Assembly (NCBI RefSeq): GCF_011058165.1
Contig: NZ_JAALEG010000051.1
Span: 1-43,349 of the forward strand
DNA: 43,349 nucleotides
Source: Rhodococcus aetherivorans
GTDB lineage: Bacteria > Actinomycetota > Actinomycetes > Mycobacteriales > Mycobacteriaceae
Reading direction: 5' to 3'
Shown: positions 16,472 to 26,311 of the stretch, piece by piece
How positions within the stretch are numbered: the first letter of the stretch is position 1
Layout of the letters: every line of letters begins with the position of its first letter
Notes under the pieces: model-generated
Database searches by the model: none
The model's input: the letters and a program-made list of their open reading frames with translations, nothing else
What the model was told of the DNA's origin: nothing
Position numbers and translations under genes: made by a program

Positions 16472-16978
16472 GTGCGCGCGTCGAACCAGTTCGCGGATGC
16501 GACGACCGGGGTGGTCTACATCCACTCGTCGCCTGCTGCGGTCTGCCCGCATATCGAATGGGCACTGGCCGCCACCCTCGATTGCCGTCCGGATCTCACC
16601 TGGATCGGTCAACCGGTCGACGTCGGACAACTGCGCACGACTGTGAACTGGGCGGGTCCCGTGGGGACCGCCGCACGCCTCGTCGACGCCCTCCGGGTGT
16701 GGCCGATGATCCGCTTCGAGATCACCGAGGACCCCAGCGACGGCGTCGACGGCGAGCGCTACAGCCACGTGCCGGGACTGGGGCTGTGGCGCGGCAACAC
16801 GAGCGCGAACGGGGACGTCGTGGTCGGAGAGATGCGGCTGCGGGCGCTGCTCGCCGGCGGCAACATCGAGGAGGAACTGACCCGGGTGCTGGGAACGGCC
16901 TGGGACGAGGCGCTCGAGCCCTACCGCAGCGGCGGCGAGGGCGCCGAGGTGACCTGGTTGCGCCGGAACGTGGGGTAG
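16472..16978 (+). CDS. DUF3145 protein
   Basis: This 168-aa protein starts VRASNQFADATTGVVYIHSS and contains FEITEDPSDGVDGERYSH and GTAWDEALEPYR, which I recognise as the actinobacterial DUF3145 family. Function unknown. Start GTG 16472 has GGAGG 6 nt upstream; an in-frame upstream ATG (16424) lacks this and gives an unrelated extension. In relatives it sits close to the FAS-II genes, as here. Confidence 0.85.
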   Translation: MRASNQFADATTGVVYIHSSPAAVCPHIEWALAATLDCRPDLTWIGQPVDVGQLRTTVNWAGPVGTAARLVDALRVWPMIRFEITEDPSDGVDGERYSHVPGLGLWRGNTSANGDVVVGEMRLRALLAGGNIEEELTRVLGTAWDEALEPYRSGGEGAEVTWLRRNVG

Positions 16979-17049
16979 GCCGCTGCGCGGCCGGTGCGTC
17001 CTTTGGGCTGCTGGGGCAACCCGAAAGACGCACCGGCGGCGCAGCCGCC
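16979..17049. terminator. Long bidirectional hairpin between convergent genes
   Basis: An arm at 16979-17007 pairs with 17020-17049 over nearly 30 bp with a few mismatches. It touches the stop codons of both the DUF3145 gene and accD6. Confidence 0.8.
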
Positions 17050-18482
17050 TACAGCGGGATGTTCTTGTGGCGGCCGCGGCGCGCGGGAGCCGCGGCCAGC
17101 GCCTGGGCGAGGGTGCTGCGGGTCGTCGCCGGATCGATCAGTTCGTCGACGACGCCGATCGACATCGCCCGGCCCACGCCGCCGGCGATGGCCTCGTGCT
17201 CGGCGGCGAGACGGTCGTGCAGTGCCTCCCGCTCCTCCTCCGGCGCCGCGGCCAGGGCCCGCTTGTGCAGGATGCCCACCGCCGCCTTGGCGCCCATCAC
17301 GGCGACCTCGGCGTCCGGCCAGGCGAACACGGCGGTCGCGCCCAGTGCGCGCGAGTTCATCGCGATGTAGGCGCCGCCGTAGATCTTCCGGGTCACCAGC
17401 GTCACGCGGGGCACCTCGCACTCGGCGAATGCGTGCAGCAGCTTGGCTCCGCGACGGACCACGCCTTCCCACTCCTGGCTCACGCCGGGCAGGTAGCCGG
17501 GCACGTCGACGATGACGACGAGGGGAACGCCGAAGGCGTTGCACAGGCGCACGAAACGCGCGGACTTCTCCGCGCTGACGGAGTCCAGGCAGCCGCCGAG
17601 ACGCAGCGGATTGTTCGCGATGACGCCGACCGTGCGTCCGCCGAGCCGGCCGAAGCCGGTGACGACGCTCCGGGCCCATCCGGCCTGCAGTTCCTCGAAG
17701 GTGGACTCGCCCTCGACGTTGTCGAGCAGCTCGTGCACGATCGGGCGGACATCGTAGGCGCGGCGGGGGGATTCGGGCAGCAGCGCCCGCAGGTCGGTGT
17801 CGCCGCGACGGGCGGCGTCGAGGTCGAACTCGCCCTGCTCGGCGAGCATCGACACGAGGCGACGGGCCCGGTGCAGGGCGTCGTCCTCGTCGTGGGCGGC
17901 GATGTGGGCGACGCCGGACTTCTTGGTGTGGGTGTCCGGCCCACCGAGGGATTCCATGTCGACCTGCTCGCCGGTGACGCTGCGCACCACGTCGGGGCCG
18001 GTGACGAAGATGCGGGCCTCGGGCGCCATGATGACGATGTCGGTGAGTGCGGGGCCGTAGGCGGCGCCGCCCGCCGCGAAGCCGAGAACCACGGAGATCT
18101 GGGGGATCCGGCCGGAAGCGCGGACCATGGCCTCGAAGATCAGGCCGACGGCATGGAGGGAGTCGACGCCCTCCGCGAGCCGAGCGCCGCCCGAGTGCCA
18201 CAGCCCGACGATCGGGACGTCCTGTTCGAGGGCCGTGTCGATGGCGTCGACGATGTGCTTGCAGCCGTCCACGCCCATGGCGCCACCCATCACGGTGGCG
18301 TCCGAGCAGTACGCGACGGTCCGGACGCCGTCGATGGAACCGATCGCGGCGAGCATGCCGGACTTGTCCCGGGGGTGCAGCAGGCTCAGGGTGCCCGCGT
18401 CGAACAGTCGCTCGAGCCTCCGGAGCGGATCGCGGGGGTCGACGGCGGCGTCGCGCGTCTGAGCAGGTTCCAGGACGGTCAT
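17049..18482 (-). CDS. accD6: Acyl-CoA carboxylase carboxyltransferase (beta) subunit, AccD6 type
   Basis: This 477-aa protein is close to the 473 aa of M. tuberculosis AccD6. The N-terminal half has WHSGGARLAEGVDSL and the acyl-CoA oxyanion region VLGFAAGGAAYGPALTD. The C-terminal half has DVPGYLPGVSQEWEG and the second oxyanion region RKIYGGAYIAMNSRALGA. It transfers carboxylate from biotin on an alpha subunit (encoded elsewhere) to acetyl-CoA or propionyl-CoA, making malonyl-CoA for the FAS-II genes upstream. Start ATG 18482 has GAGGAG upstream. It is the last gene of the block and is separated from kas by a hairpin. Confidence 0.92.
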   Translation of the reverse strand: MTVLEPAQTRDAAVDPRDPLRRLERLFDAGTLSLLHPRDKSGMLAAIGSIDGVRTVAYCSDATVMGGAMGVDGCKHIVDAIDTALEQDVPIVGLWHSGGARLAEGVDSLHAVGLIFEAMVRASGRIPQISVVLGFAAGGAAYGPALTDIVIMAPEARIFVTGPDVVRSVTGEQVDMESLGGPDTHTKKSGVAHIAAHDEDDALHRARRLVSMLAEQGEFDLDAARRGDTDLRALLPESPRRAYDVRPIVHELLDNVEGESTFEELQAGWARSVVTGFGRLGGRTVGVIANNPLRLGGCLDSVSAEKSARFVRLCNAFGVPLVVIVDVPGYLPGVSQEWEGVVRRGAKLLHAFAECEVPRVTLVTRKIYGGAYIAMNSRALGATAVFAWPDAEVAVMGAKAAVGILHKRALAAAPEEEREALHDRLAAEHEAIAGGVGRAMSIGVVDELIDPATTRSTLAQALAAAPARRGRHKNIPL

Positions 18483-18524
18483 CGCGTTCTCCTCGGGCAA
18501 GGCAAGAGCGGGGGATGGGCGCCG

Positions 18525-18557
18525 GGGGTGGGGGTCCCGTGACGAGACCCCCACCCC
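18525..18557 (-). terminator. Intercistronic hairpin between kas and accD6
   Basis: GGGGTGGGGGTC (18525-18536) pairs perfectly with GACCCCCACCCC (18546-18557), a 12-bp G+C-rich stem with a 9-nt loop and no T-run. It may attenuate or process the transcript rather than end it. Confidence 0.55.
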
Positions 18558-18581
18558 GACGGCGAGCGAAGTCCGGTCGGG

Positions 18582-19841
18582 TCAGGCCCGGCCGAACGCG
18601 AGCGCAACGTTGTGCCCACCGAAACCGAACGAGTTGTTCAGCGCGAAATCGATCCGGCCGTAACGGGCTTCGCCCTTCACGACGTCGAGATCGATCTCTG
18701 GATCCTGGTTGTCCACGTTGAGCGTGGGCGGGATGACCCCGTCCCGCAGGCTCAGGACCGTCAGGACCGCTTCGAGCGCGCCGACCGCACCGATCGAATG
18801 CCCCAGGGCTCCCTTCGGTGCATACACCGCGGCATGGTTGCCGACCGCGGAATTGATCGCCTTCGCCTCGGCGATGTCGCCGATGGGTGTGGCCGTGGCA
18901 TGCGCGTTGACGAAGCCGATGTCGGACGGCGACAGGCCGGCGCCATTGATGGCCTTCGTCATGGCACGCGCCGCGCCCGTCCCCTCGGGATCGGGTGCCA
19001 CGATGTGGAATCCGTCCGAGGTGATGCCCGCACCGAGCAGGCGGGCGTGGATGGTGGCGCCGCGCGCCTTGGCGTGCTCCTCGGTCTCGAGCACCATCAG
19101 CGCGCCGGCCTCGCCGAAGACGAAGCCGTCGCGGTCCTTGTCGAACGGACGCGACGCCCTGCTCGGGTCGTCGTTGCGGGTGCTCAGCGCCCGCATCATG
19201 GCGAAGCTGGCGGTGGCGACCGCGTCGAGCTGACCCTCGACGCCACCGGCGACGACGATGTCGGCATCGCCCATCGCGATCATCCGGTAGGCGTGGGCGA
19301 TGGCCTCGTTGCCGGACGAGCAGGCGGACACCGGCGTCAGCACGCCGGCCTTCGCACCGAGCTCGAGGCCCACCGTCGCCGACGGGCCGTTCGGCATGAC
19401 CATCTGCACGGCGAACGGGGACACCTTGCGGTAGCCGTCGTTGCGCAGCTTGTCGACGGCGTCGATGAGCGCTTCGCCGCCACCGAGACCGGTGCCGATG
19501 ACGACACCGAGGCGCTCGCGGTCGACCTCCGGGCTGCCCGCGTTCTCCCACACGGTGCGGCCGAGGCCCAGCGCGAGCCGCTCGACGAAGCTCATCCGGC
19601 GGATCTCGACGCGCGAGAGGGTTTCGTCGGGGCTGGTCTTGAGCTTGCCGCCGATGCGAACCGGCAGGTCGAACTCGTCGACGAAGCCGGTCAGCGTATC
19701 GATGCCGCTCTCACCGGCGAGCAGGCCCTTCCACGTGGCATCCACGTCACCAGCGATCGATGTCGTGGCCGCGAGGCTGGTGACGACGACGTTGGGGAAT
19801 GTCCCGGTGCGGGGAGAGGCGGAAGTCACGGTTGAGCTCAC
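18582..19841 (-). CDS. kasA: 3-oxoacyl-ACP synthase II (KasA/KasB type)
   Basis: This 419-aa protein has catalytic Cys174 in [10 protein letters not shown] and the two active-site histidines in [11 protein letters not shown] and [12 protein letters not shown]. It condenses malonyl-ACP with acyl-ACP in the FAS-II chain, which in this group lengthens meromycolate precursors. Mycobacteria carry kasA and kasB in tandem; only one synthase is found here. The GTG start overlaps the acpM stop (GTGA, 19838-19841), so translation is coupled. Confidence 0.93.
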   Translation of the reverse strand: MSSTVTSASPRTGTFPNVVVTSLAATTSIAGDVDATWKGLLAGESGIDTLTGFVDEFDLPVRIGGKLKTSPDETLSRVEIRRMSFVERLALGLGRTVWENAGSPEVDRERLGVVIGTGLGGGEALIDAVDKLRNDGYRKVSPFAVQMVMPNGPSATVGLELGAKAGVLTPVSACSSGNEAIAHAYRMIAMGDADIVVAGGVEGQLDAVATASFAMMRALSTRNDDPSRASRPFDKDRDGFVFGEAGALMVLETEEHAKARGATIHARLLGAGITSDGFHIVAPDPEGTGAARAMTKAINGAGLSPSDIGFVNAHATATPIGDIAEAKAINSAVGNHAAVYAPKGALGHSIGAVGALEAVLTVLSLRDGVIPPTLNVDNQDPEIDLDVVKGEARYGRIDFALNNSFGFGGHNVALAFGRA

Positions 19842-20116
19842 TCGTTGTCGTTCGTGGCCTGGACGCCCTCGGCCTCGAGCTTCTGGATGTAGGCGACGGC
19901 GTCACCGACGGTGCGGAGGCCGGCGAGGTCCTCGTCGGGGATCTTCACGCCGTACTTGTCCTCGGTCTGCACGGCGATCTCGACCATGGACAGGGAGTCG
20001 ATGTCGAGGTCGTCGACGAAGGACTTCTCGACGGTCACCTCGGAGGGCTCGATGCCGGTGACCTCTTCGATGATCTCCGCGAGACCGGCGATGATTTCTT
20101 CCTGGGTGGCGGCCAC
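19838..20116 (-). CDS. acpM: Meromycolate extension acyl carrier protein
   Basis: This 92-aa protein carries Ser41 in [11 protein letters not shown], the 4'-phosphopantetheine site. The sequence is nearly that of mycobacterial AcpM over residues 4-85, but the long C-terminal extension of M. tuberculosis AcpM (115 aa) is cut to a few residues. Start GTG 20116 follows GAAGGGAG. It carries the growing chain between FabD, the Kas enzyme and the reductases. The 115 nt to fabD upstream show no second gene. Confidence 0.93.
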   Translation of the reverse strand: MAATQEEIIAGLAEIIEEVTGIEPSEVTVEKSFVDDLDIDSLSMVEIAVQTEDKYGVKIPDEDLAGLRTVGDAVAYIQKLEAEGVQATNDNE

Positions 20117-20231
20117 GTTGTGGCTCCCTTCTTCGTTTCGTCTTGCTGATCGGACCGGGTGGCGGATTCCGCCCGGATTCCGGGTGCCCGTCGAGGGCAG
20201 GTCCCGTACTGCGCGACGCGCGCGCAGCAAA

Positions 20232-21149
20232 CTAGCCGACGCGGAGCGATTCGGCCAGCGCTGAGATCTCCTCAGGGGTCTTGAGTGCCGTGGTCGGCGT
20301 GCCGCGCATCTCCCGCTTGGCGATGCCGACCAGGGTGCCGGCCGGGGGAAGCTCCACGACCGCCGAGACCTCGGCCGCGCGCAGGGTCGCGGTGCACAGG
20401 TCCCAGCGCACCGGTCGGGTGACCTGCGCGGCAAGCTTGGTCAGTGCGTCCGCTCCGGATGTGACAGGTGCCCCGTCGGAGTTGGACAGCAGCGTGCGGG
20501 TCGGATCGCTGGGCACGATCTTCGCCGCGGCCTCGGCGACGGCTTCCTGGGCCGGGGCCATGAATACGGTGTGGAAGGCGCCGGCGACCGGCAGGGGCCG
20601 GATCCGGGCCTTCTCCGGAGCGTTCGCCGCGAGCTCCTCGAGTGCCGTGAGGCGACCGGCGGCGACGATCTGGCCGGCCGCGTTGATGTTGGCCGGCGTC
20701 AGGTCGAGTTCGGCCAGCCGGGCGAGCACGTCCTCTTCGTTGCCGCCGAGCACGGCCGACATCCCGGTCGGCTCGATCGCGCACGCCCGGGCCATCTCGG
20801 CACCGCGGACGGCGGCGAGCATGACCGCCTCGTCCGCGCTGATGACCCCGGCGATTGCCGCGGCCGCGAGCTCGCCGACCGAATGGCCGGCGACGATCGT
20901 GTCGTCCGGGACGAGGTTGCGGGCCCCGAGTTCCTCGTAGGCCAGCAGCGCCGTCGCGACGACCAGCGGCTGGGTCACTGCCGTGTCGGTGATCTCCTCG
21001 GCCGTCGCGGTGGTGCCGAGGCGTTCGAGGTCGAGGCCCGAGGCCTTCGACCACAGCTGGATGCGATCGCGGGCGCCGGGCTGCTCCAACCAGGAGGCGA
21101 GCATGCCGGGTGTCTGGGAGCCCTGACCGGGGGCGAGCAGCGAAATCAC
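20232..21149 (-). CDS. fabD: Malonyl-CoA:ACP transacylase
   Basis: This 305-aa protein begins ISLLAPGQGSQTPGM and has catalytic Ser90 in AGHSVGELA and His in VAGAFHTVFM. It loads malonyl from CoA onto AcpM for FAS-II. Start GTG 21149 was chosen because the family starts only two residues before LLAPGQGSQ; a longer in-frame ATG at 21257 would add 36 residues that cross the palindrome at 21211-21241. It is the first gene of fabD-acpM-kas-accD6. Confidence 0.92.
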   Translation of the reverse strand: MISLLAPGQGSQTPGMLASWLEQPGARDRIQLWSKASGLDLERLGTTATAEEITDTAVTQPLVVATALLAYEELGARNLVPDDTIVAGHSVGELAAAAIAGVISADEAVMLAAVRGAEMARACAIEPTGMSAVLGGNEEDVLARLAELDLTPANINAAGQIVAAGRLTALEELAANAPEKARIRPLPVAGAFHTVFMAPAQEAVAEAAAKIVPSDPTRTLLSNSDGAPVTSGADALTKLAAQVTRPVRWDLCTATLRAAEVSAVVELPPAGTLVGIAKREMRGTPTTALKTPEEISALAESLRVG

Positions 21150-21210
21150 GATGATCAGAGAACACCCTGGACAGGGCCTTGCGAGATGTCGGTAGGGATG
21201 AACTCTCGCT

Positions 21211-21241
21211 TGCTGTTTTGTAGGGTTCCCACAAAACAGCA
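21211..21241. promoter_or_regulatory. 31-nt palindrome upstream of fabD, candidate operator of the adjacent regulator
   Basis: TGCTGTTTTGT (21211-21221) and ACAAAACAGCA (21231-21241) are perfect inverted copies, with GGG/CCC inside and one unpaired A. It lies in the 128-nt gap between the PucR-type regulator and fabD. In Streptomyces coelicolor the homologous regulator FasR activates the fabD operon from just upstream, so this is the obvious candidate site. A leader hairpin is the alternative. Confidence 0.65.
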
Positions 21242-21277
21242 CGTCGGCGTCCACCATCGACGGAACGCCGCCTCCCG

Positions 21278-22591
21278 TTACGTGCCCGGTTCGCGCAGTG
21301 TGAAACGGGAGACTGGTGGGACTGGAGTTCGTAATTCGTTATGACTTCGAGCCAGCCTTCCCACGGTGGCGGCTATCCGCAACACGTAAGCATCACGGGG
21401 ATTCGTGGGGTCGCGGCCGGTGACTTCTGTGATCCGCTTGAGCCGGTACCGGACGGTATTTGGATGAACAAACAGCTGTCGGGCACAGGTCTCGACAGCA
21501 CCCCCACAGTCGAGGTATGCGTCGAGGGTGTCGGCCAGCGCGGGACCCGCCTCGGTGAGCGGAGCCACCACGTCGTCCTCGAGCGCGGCGATCGCCCCCG
21601 CGTCGCCGAGCAGCGCCCGCTCCGGCAGCAGTTCCGCGGCGTGCACCGGCCGCGGCGCTCCTCGCCACCCGGCCACCGCCTCCATGCCGGCCATCGCCTC
21701 GACCGCGGACGCGTGCGCCGACGCGAGGGTGGGCGTGGTGGGACCGATCACCACCGGGTCGTCGGAAAAGCTGCGCATCAGCTCGGAGCGGAACGTCATC
21801 GCCTCGATGCTGCCGTGCAGCTCCCCGCTGACCACCATCACGAGCCGCTCGCCCTGCACCACTGCCAGCGCGGCGCGGCCGTGCTGCTGCGCGATCGAGT
21901 GCACGGTCGTCACGACCGACACACCCTCGTTCGGCGGGGGAGTGCCGATGATCACGGTGGCCGGCGCCGTCGCATCCCAGTTCAGCGTCGCGGCGCGCGA
22001 GAGCATGTCCGAACCGGTGTCGCCGCGGACCACCGCGTCGACGACCAGCGCCTCGAGGCGGGTGTCCCAGGCGCCGCGGGACTCGGCCGCGCTGGCGTAG
22101 ACCGAGGCTGCGGCGAAGCCCAGTTCCCGGCCGTAGCGCAGCGTCGCCTCGGTCAGTGCGACGAGCTGTTGCTCGTTGCGCGCCAGCGCGGGCAGCCACT
22201 GCTCGAAGAACTCCATGGCGGCGCGGACCATGTCCACGGTCTGGCGCAGCGTCAGCCGGCGTGCCAGATCCTGCGGGATCACCTGGAACGCGTCCAGGCT
22301 GAACCGCAGATCACTGTCGGGGTTGCGCACCCATTCGAGGAAGTCGACGACCGCCGTCTGGATGATCAGCTGCACGTTGGACCGCTGCGACGCGTCGAGA
22401 TCCGCGAAGAACGGCAACTGCTCCTGCATGGCGTGGACGGCCTCGGTGGACAGCCGCCCGGAGAACTGCTTGACCCGGCGCAGGAGCGCGTCGGGCAGGG
22501 GATCACGCTCCGGCCGCGCCGGCGGCACCGGACGCCCGGTAGGGACGCCCGGTGCCCGCCTCGGACGCGGCTCTGCGGGTTCTGCGACCAT
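21278..22591 (-). CDS. PucR/CdaR-type transcriptional regulator (FasR-like, Rv2242 homologue)
   Basis: This 437-aa protein has a Pro-rich N-terminus, a central helical sensor domain (about 60-330) and a C-terminal helix-turn-helix of the HTH_30 type (ARQLFVHPNTVRYRLKRITEVTGRDP, about 385-410). The position between aceE and fabD matches Rv2242 and Streptomyces FasR, an activator of fatty acid synthesis genes. That makes control of the downstream fabD operon the best inference. Confidence 0.85.
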   Translation of the reverse strand: MVAEPAEPRPRRAPGVPTGRPVPPARPERDPLPDALLRRVKQFSGRLSTEAVHAMQEQLPFFADLDASQRSNVQLIIQTAVVDFLEWVRNPDSDLRFSLDAFQVIPQDLARRLTLRQTVDMVRAAMEFFEQWLPALARNEQQLVALTEATLRYGRELGFAAASVYASAAESRGAWDTRLEALVVDAVVRGDTGSDMLSRAATLNWDATAPATVIIGTPPPNEGVSVVTTVHSIAQQHGRAALAVVQGERLVMVVSGELHGSIEAMTFRSELMRSFSDDPVVIGPTTPTLASAHASAVEAMAGMEAVAGWRGAPRPVHAAELLPERALLGDAGAIAALEDDVVAPLTEAGPALADTLDAYLDCGGAVETCARQLFVHPNTVRYRLKRITEVTGRDPTNPRDAYVLRIAATVGRLARSHNELRTPVPPVSRFTLREPGT

Positions 22592-22633
22592 GGGACGAAA
22601 CTACGCCCGTCGCCCGCGGCGGAGCGGGTCGGA

Positions 22634-25486
22634 TCAGGCCACGCCGGGATCCGAGGTCTGCTCCGGAGCCGCCGCCACGTCGTCGATGCGGTACCGCCGG
22701 GCCGCCTCGACCGCCTGCGAGCGATCGATCGCGCCGTCCCGGCCGAGGGCGGCGAGCACCGCGACCACCGTCGACTCCGCGTCGATGTTGAAGAACCGGC
22801 GCGCGGCCGGGCGGGTGTCGGAGAACCCGAACCCGTCGGCGCCGAGCGTCGTGTAGTCGCCCGGCACCCACTGCCGGATCTGGTCCGGTACCGCGCGCAT
22901 CCAGTCCGAGACCGCCACGAACGGACCGGCGGCGTCGGCGAGGACCTTGGCCACGTACGGCGTCGGAGCGTCGGCACCCGGGTCGAGCAGCGCCTGCCGC
23001 TCGCACTCGACGCCGTCACGGCGCAGCTCGCCCCACGAGGTCACCGACCACACATCCGCGGCCACGCCCCATTCGTCGGCGAGCATCTCCTGCGCCCGCA
23101 GCGCCTCGGGCATGAGCACACCGGAGGCGAGGATCTGCGCCTTCGGCCCGGAGCCCTCGCCGCGGCGGTACAGGTAGATGCCCTTGAGCAGGCCCTCGAC
23201 GTCGAGGTTCTCCGGCTCGGCCGGCTGCACGTACGGCTCGTTGTAGAGGGTGATGTAGTAGAAGATGTTCTCGCCGCCGAACCCGTCGACACCCTCCGTG
23301 CCGCCGTACATGCGGCGCAGACCGTCCTTGACGATGTGCGCGAGCTCGTAGGAGAACGCAGGATCGTACGACACCACCGCCGGGTTGGTGGACGCCAGCA
23401 GCAACGAGTGCCCGTCGGCGTGCTGCAGGCCCTCACCGGTGAGGGTGGTGCGGCCGGCCGTCGCGCCGAGCACGAAACCGCGGGCCATCTGGTCGGCCGC
23501 CGCCCACAGCCCGTCGCCGGTGCGCTGGAAGCCGAACATCGAGTAGAAGATGTACAGCGGGATCATCGGCAACCCGTGCGTGGCGTACGAGGTGCCGACG
23601 GCGGTGAACGATGCGGTGGAACCGGCCTCGTTGATGCCCTCGTGCAGGATCTGCCCGACGACGCTCTCCTTGTAGGCGAGCATCAGTTCCGCGTCGACCG
23701 ACGTGTACAGCTGGCCGTTGCGGTTGTAGATCTTCAGCGACGGGAACCACGAGTCCATACCGAAGGTGCGGGCCTCGTCCGGGATGATCGGCACGATGCG
23801 CGGACCGATCTCCTTGTCGCGCAGCAGCTCCTTCATGATGCGCACCAGCGCCATGGTGGTGGCCACCTGCTGCTTGCCGGAGCCCTTGCGGATCACCTCG
23901 TAGGCCTTGTCGTCGGGCAGCGTCAGCGGGGCCTTGGCGGTGCGGCGCTCGGGCAGGAACCCGCCGAGCGCGCGCCGCCGCTCGAGCATGTACTGGATCT
24001 CCGGGGAGTCGTTGCCCGGGTGGTAGTACGGCGGCATCTTCGGGTTCGCCTCGAGCTCGGCGTCCGAGATCGGGATGCGCTGCAGGTCGCGGAAGTACTT
24101 GAGGTCCTCGAGCGTGAGCTTCTTCATCTGGTGCGTGGCGTTGCGGCCCTCGAAGTGCTTGCCGAGGGTGTACCCCTTGATCGTGTGCGCGAGGATCACC
24201 GTCGGCTGGCCCTTGTGCGCCATCGCCGCCGCGTACGCCGCGTAGATCTTGCGGTAGTCGTGGCCGCCGCGCTTGAGGTTCCAGATCTCCTGGTCGCTGA
24301 GGTTCTTGACCAGTTCCTTGGTGCGCGGGTCGCGGCCGAAGAAGTGCTCGCGGACGAAGGCGCCGTCGTTGGCCTTGTAGGTCTGGTAGTCGCCGTCCGG
24401 CGTCGCGTTCATCAGGTTGACCAGCGCACCGTCCTTGTCGGCGTGCAGCAGGGCGTCCCACTCACGACCCCACACCACCTTGATGACGTTCCAGCCGGCG
24501 CCGCGGAAGAACGATTCCAGTTCCTGGATGATCTTGCCGTTGCCGCGGACCGGACCGTCGAGGCGCTGCAGGTTGCAGTTGACCACGAACGTGAGGTTGT
24601 CCAGACCCTCGGTCGCCGCGACGTGCGCGAGACCCCGCGACTCCGGCTCGTCCATCTCGCCGTCGCCGAGGAACGCCCACACGTGCTGGTCGGAGGTGTC
24701 CTTCAGGCCGCGGTCGTTCAGGTAGTGGTTGAACCGCGCCTGGTAGATCGCGTTCATCGGGCCGAGGCCCATCGATACCGTCGGGAACTCCCAGAAGTCG
24801 GGCAGCAACCGCGGATGCGGGTAGGACGGCAGGCCGCCGCCCTGGTCGGCGTGGCTGGCCTCCTGGCGGAACCCGTCGAGCTGCTCGGCCGGGATGCGCC
24901 CCTCGAGGTAGGCGCGGGCATAGACGCCGGGGGAGGCGTGACCCTGGATGAAGATCTGGTCGCCGCCGCCGGGGTGGTCCTTGCCGCGGAAGAAGTGGTT
25001 GAAGCCCACCTCGTACAGCGCCGCGGAGGAGGCGTAGGTGGAGATGTGGCCGCCGACGCCGATGCCGGGGCGCTGCGCGCGGTGCACCATGATCGCGGCG
25101 TTCCACCGGATGAAGGCACGGTAGCGACGCTCGACCTCCTCGTCGCCGGGGAACCAGGGCTCGTTCTCGGTCGGGATGGTGTTCACGTAGTCGGTCGAGG
25201 TCAGTGCCGGGATCGAGACGTGGCGCTCGCCGGCACGCTCGAGCAGGCGCAGCATCAGGTACCGGGCACGCGCAGGACCGGCGGACTCGAGCAGCCCGTC
25301 GAAGGACTCGAGCCACTCCGTGGTCTCGGCCGGGTCTATGTCCGGCAGGTAGGAGGCCACGCCCTCGCGGATGACCCGCACGCGGCCGTCGGAGGCCCCG
25401 CTGGTGTTCGGCGAGGATCCCGCTTCCGAGGCGCCTTGTGTGGCGGCGCTCGTCGAGGAATCGGGCTCGTGGATCAGGTCTGTCAA
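22634..25486 (-). CDS. aceE: Pyruvate dehydrogenase E1 component (homodimeric type)
   Basis: This 950-aa protein has the thiamine diphosphate motif [10 protein letters not shown] ... [11 protein letters not shown] and the active-site blocks [17 protein letters not shown] and [20 protein letters not shown]. It decarboxylates pyruvate and passes acetyl to the E2 component, supplying acetyl-CoA for fatty acid synthesis. The start is placed at TTG 25486 (reads TDLIHEPDS) because GAGGAG lies 6 nt upstream. An in-frame ATG at 25618 gives a longer, less family-like N-terminus. Confidence 0.92.
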   Translation of the reverse strand: MTDLIHEPDSSTSAATQGASEAGSSPNTSGASDGRVRVIREGVASYLPDIDPAETTEWLESFDGLLESAGPARARYLMLRLLERAGERHVSIPALTSTDYVNTIPTENEPWFPGDEEVERRYRAFIRWNAAIMVHRAQRPGIGVGGHISTYASSAALYEVGFNHFFRGKDHPGGGDQIFIQGHASPGVYARAYLEGRIPAEQLDGFRQEASHADQGGGLPSYPHPRLLPDFWEFPTVSMGLGPMNAIYQARFNHYLNDRGLKDTSDQHVWAFLGDGEMDEPESRGLAHVAATEGLDNLTFVVNCNLQRLDGPVRGNGKIIQELESFFRGAGWNVIKVVWGREWDALLHADKDGALVNLMNATPDGDYQTYKANDGAFVREHFFGRDPRTKELVKNLSDQEIWNLKRGGHDYRKIYAAYAAAMAHKGQPTVILAHTIKGYTLGKHFEGRNATHQMKKLTLEDLKYFRDLQRIPISDAELEANPKMPPYYHPGNDSPEIQYMLERRRALGGFLPERRTAKAPLTLPDDKAYEVIRKGSGKQQVATTMALVRIMKELLRDKEIGPRIVPIIPDEARTFGMDSWFPSLKIYNRNGQLYTSVDAELMLAYKESVVGQILHEGINEAGSTASFTAVGTSYATHGLPMIPLYIFYSMFGFQRTGDGLWAAADQMARGFVLGATAGRTTLTGEGLQHADGHSLLLASTNPAVVSYDPAFSYELAHIVKDGLRRMYGGTEGVDGFGGENIFYYITLYNEPYVQPAEPENLDVEGLLKGIYLYRRGEGSGPKAQILASGVLMPEALRAQEMLADEWGVAADVWSVTSWGELRRDGVECERQALLDPGADAPTPYVAKVLADAAGPFVAVSDWMRAVPDQIRQWVPGDYTTLGADGFGFSDTRPAARRFFNIDAESTVVAVLAALGRDGAIDRSQAVEAARRYRIDDVAAAPEQTSDPGVA

Positions 25487-25842
25487 CGTCTGCTCCTCAT
25501 CGTGGTGGGGCGCGCAGGTGTGGCGCCCGCTCCGTAGGCCGGCTCTTGTGGGAGCCGACTCATCGACATCTGAACGAGATGCACTGCTCATCTTCCCCCA
25601 TCGCGCGGTGGGAGGCATCCCCCCGGGTGTGAAGCGGCCGCGAGGCGGGTATCCGGACCATTCGACTCCGCGCGGCAGAATCGGCGGTGCGGAGCTCCTC
25701 GCGGTAACGTCCCCGGAAGAATGTTGTGACTTTCCTTGCGATTCGGCTTGCGTTGAGCCCCCCGAGGATGTTCGCTTTGAAAAATCGCTCGTGACATCCG
25801 GTACGCGGCAGGCCCGCGGCCCAACCGAAGGAGGACACCACC
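25487..25842. other. Divergent promoter region aceE / DUF3052
   Basis: This 356-nt gap must hold the promoters of aceE (-) and of the DUF3052-ahpE pair (+). I see no strong palindrome and no small gene with a ribosome binding site. Confidence 0.5.
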
Positions 25843-26265
25843 GTGGTCGCCGCGGCGGACGCCCAGAACTACGTTCAGAAGCTCGGTATCACCCACGACC
25901 AGGTGGTTCAGGAACTCGGTTGGGATGAGGACACGGACGACGACCTGCGGGCCGCCGTCGAGGACACCATCGGATCGGACCTGCTCGACGAGGACTCCGA
26001 CGAGGTCGTCGACGTGGTGCTCCTCTGGTGGCGCGACAGCGACGGGGACCTCGTCGATGCGCTCATGGATGCGATCGGTCCGCTCGCAGACGAGGGCGTC
26101 GTCTGGGTGCTGACCCCGAAGACCGGCCGCGCGGATCACGTCGAGCCCAGCGAGATCGCCGAATCGGCCACGACCGCCGGCCTGACCCAGACCTCGACCG
26201 CCAACCTCGGCGACTGGGTGGGCAGCCGGCTGGTGCAGCCGAAGGCCGCCCGCACCAAGCGCTGA
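25843..26265 (+). CDS. DUF3052 protein (Rv2239c-like)
   Basis: This 140-aa acidic protein ([20 protein letters not shown] ... [20 protein letters not shown]) is recognised as the actinobacterial DUF3052 family; its role is not established. Start GTG 25843 has GAAGGAGG upstream. It is followed 46 nt later by ahpE on the same strand, the order found in mycobacteria. Confidence 0.88.
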   Translation: MVAAADAQNYVQKLGITHDQVVQELGWDEDTDDDLRAAVEDTIGSDLLDEDSDEVVDVVLLWWRDSDGDLVDALMDAIGPLADEGVVWVLTPKTGRADHVEPSEIAESATTAGLTQTSTANLGDWVGSRLVQPKAARTKR

Positions 26266-26311
26266 GCGCACCGCTCAGTTCACCTCCACCGAAGTAAGGA
26301 CGACCGACGCG

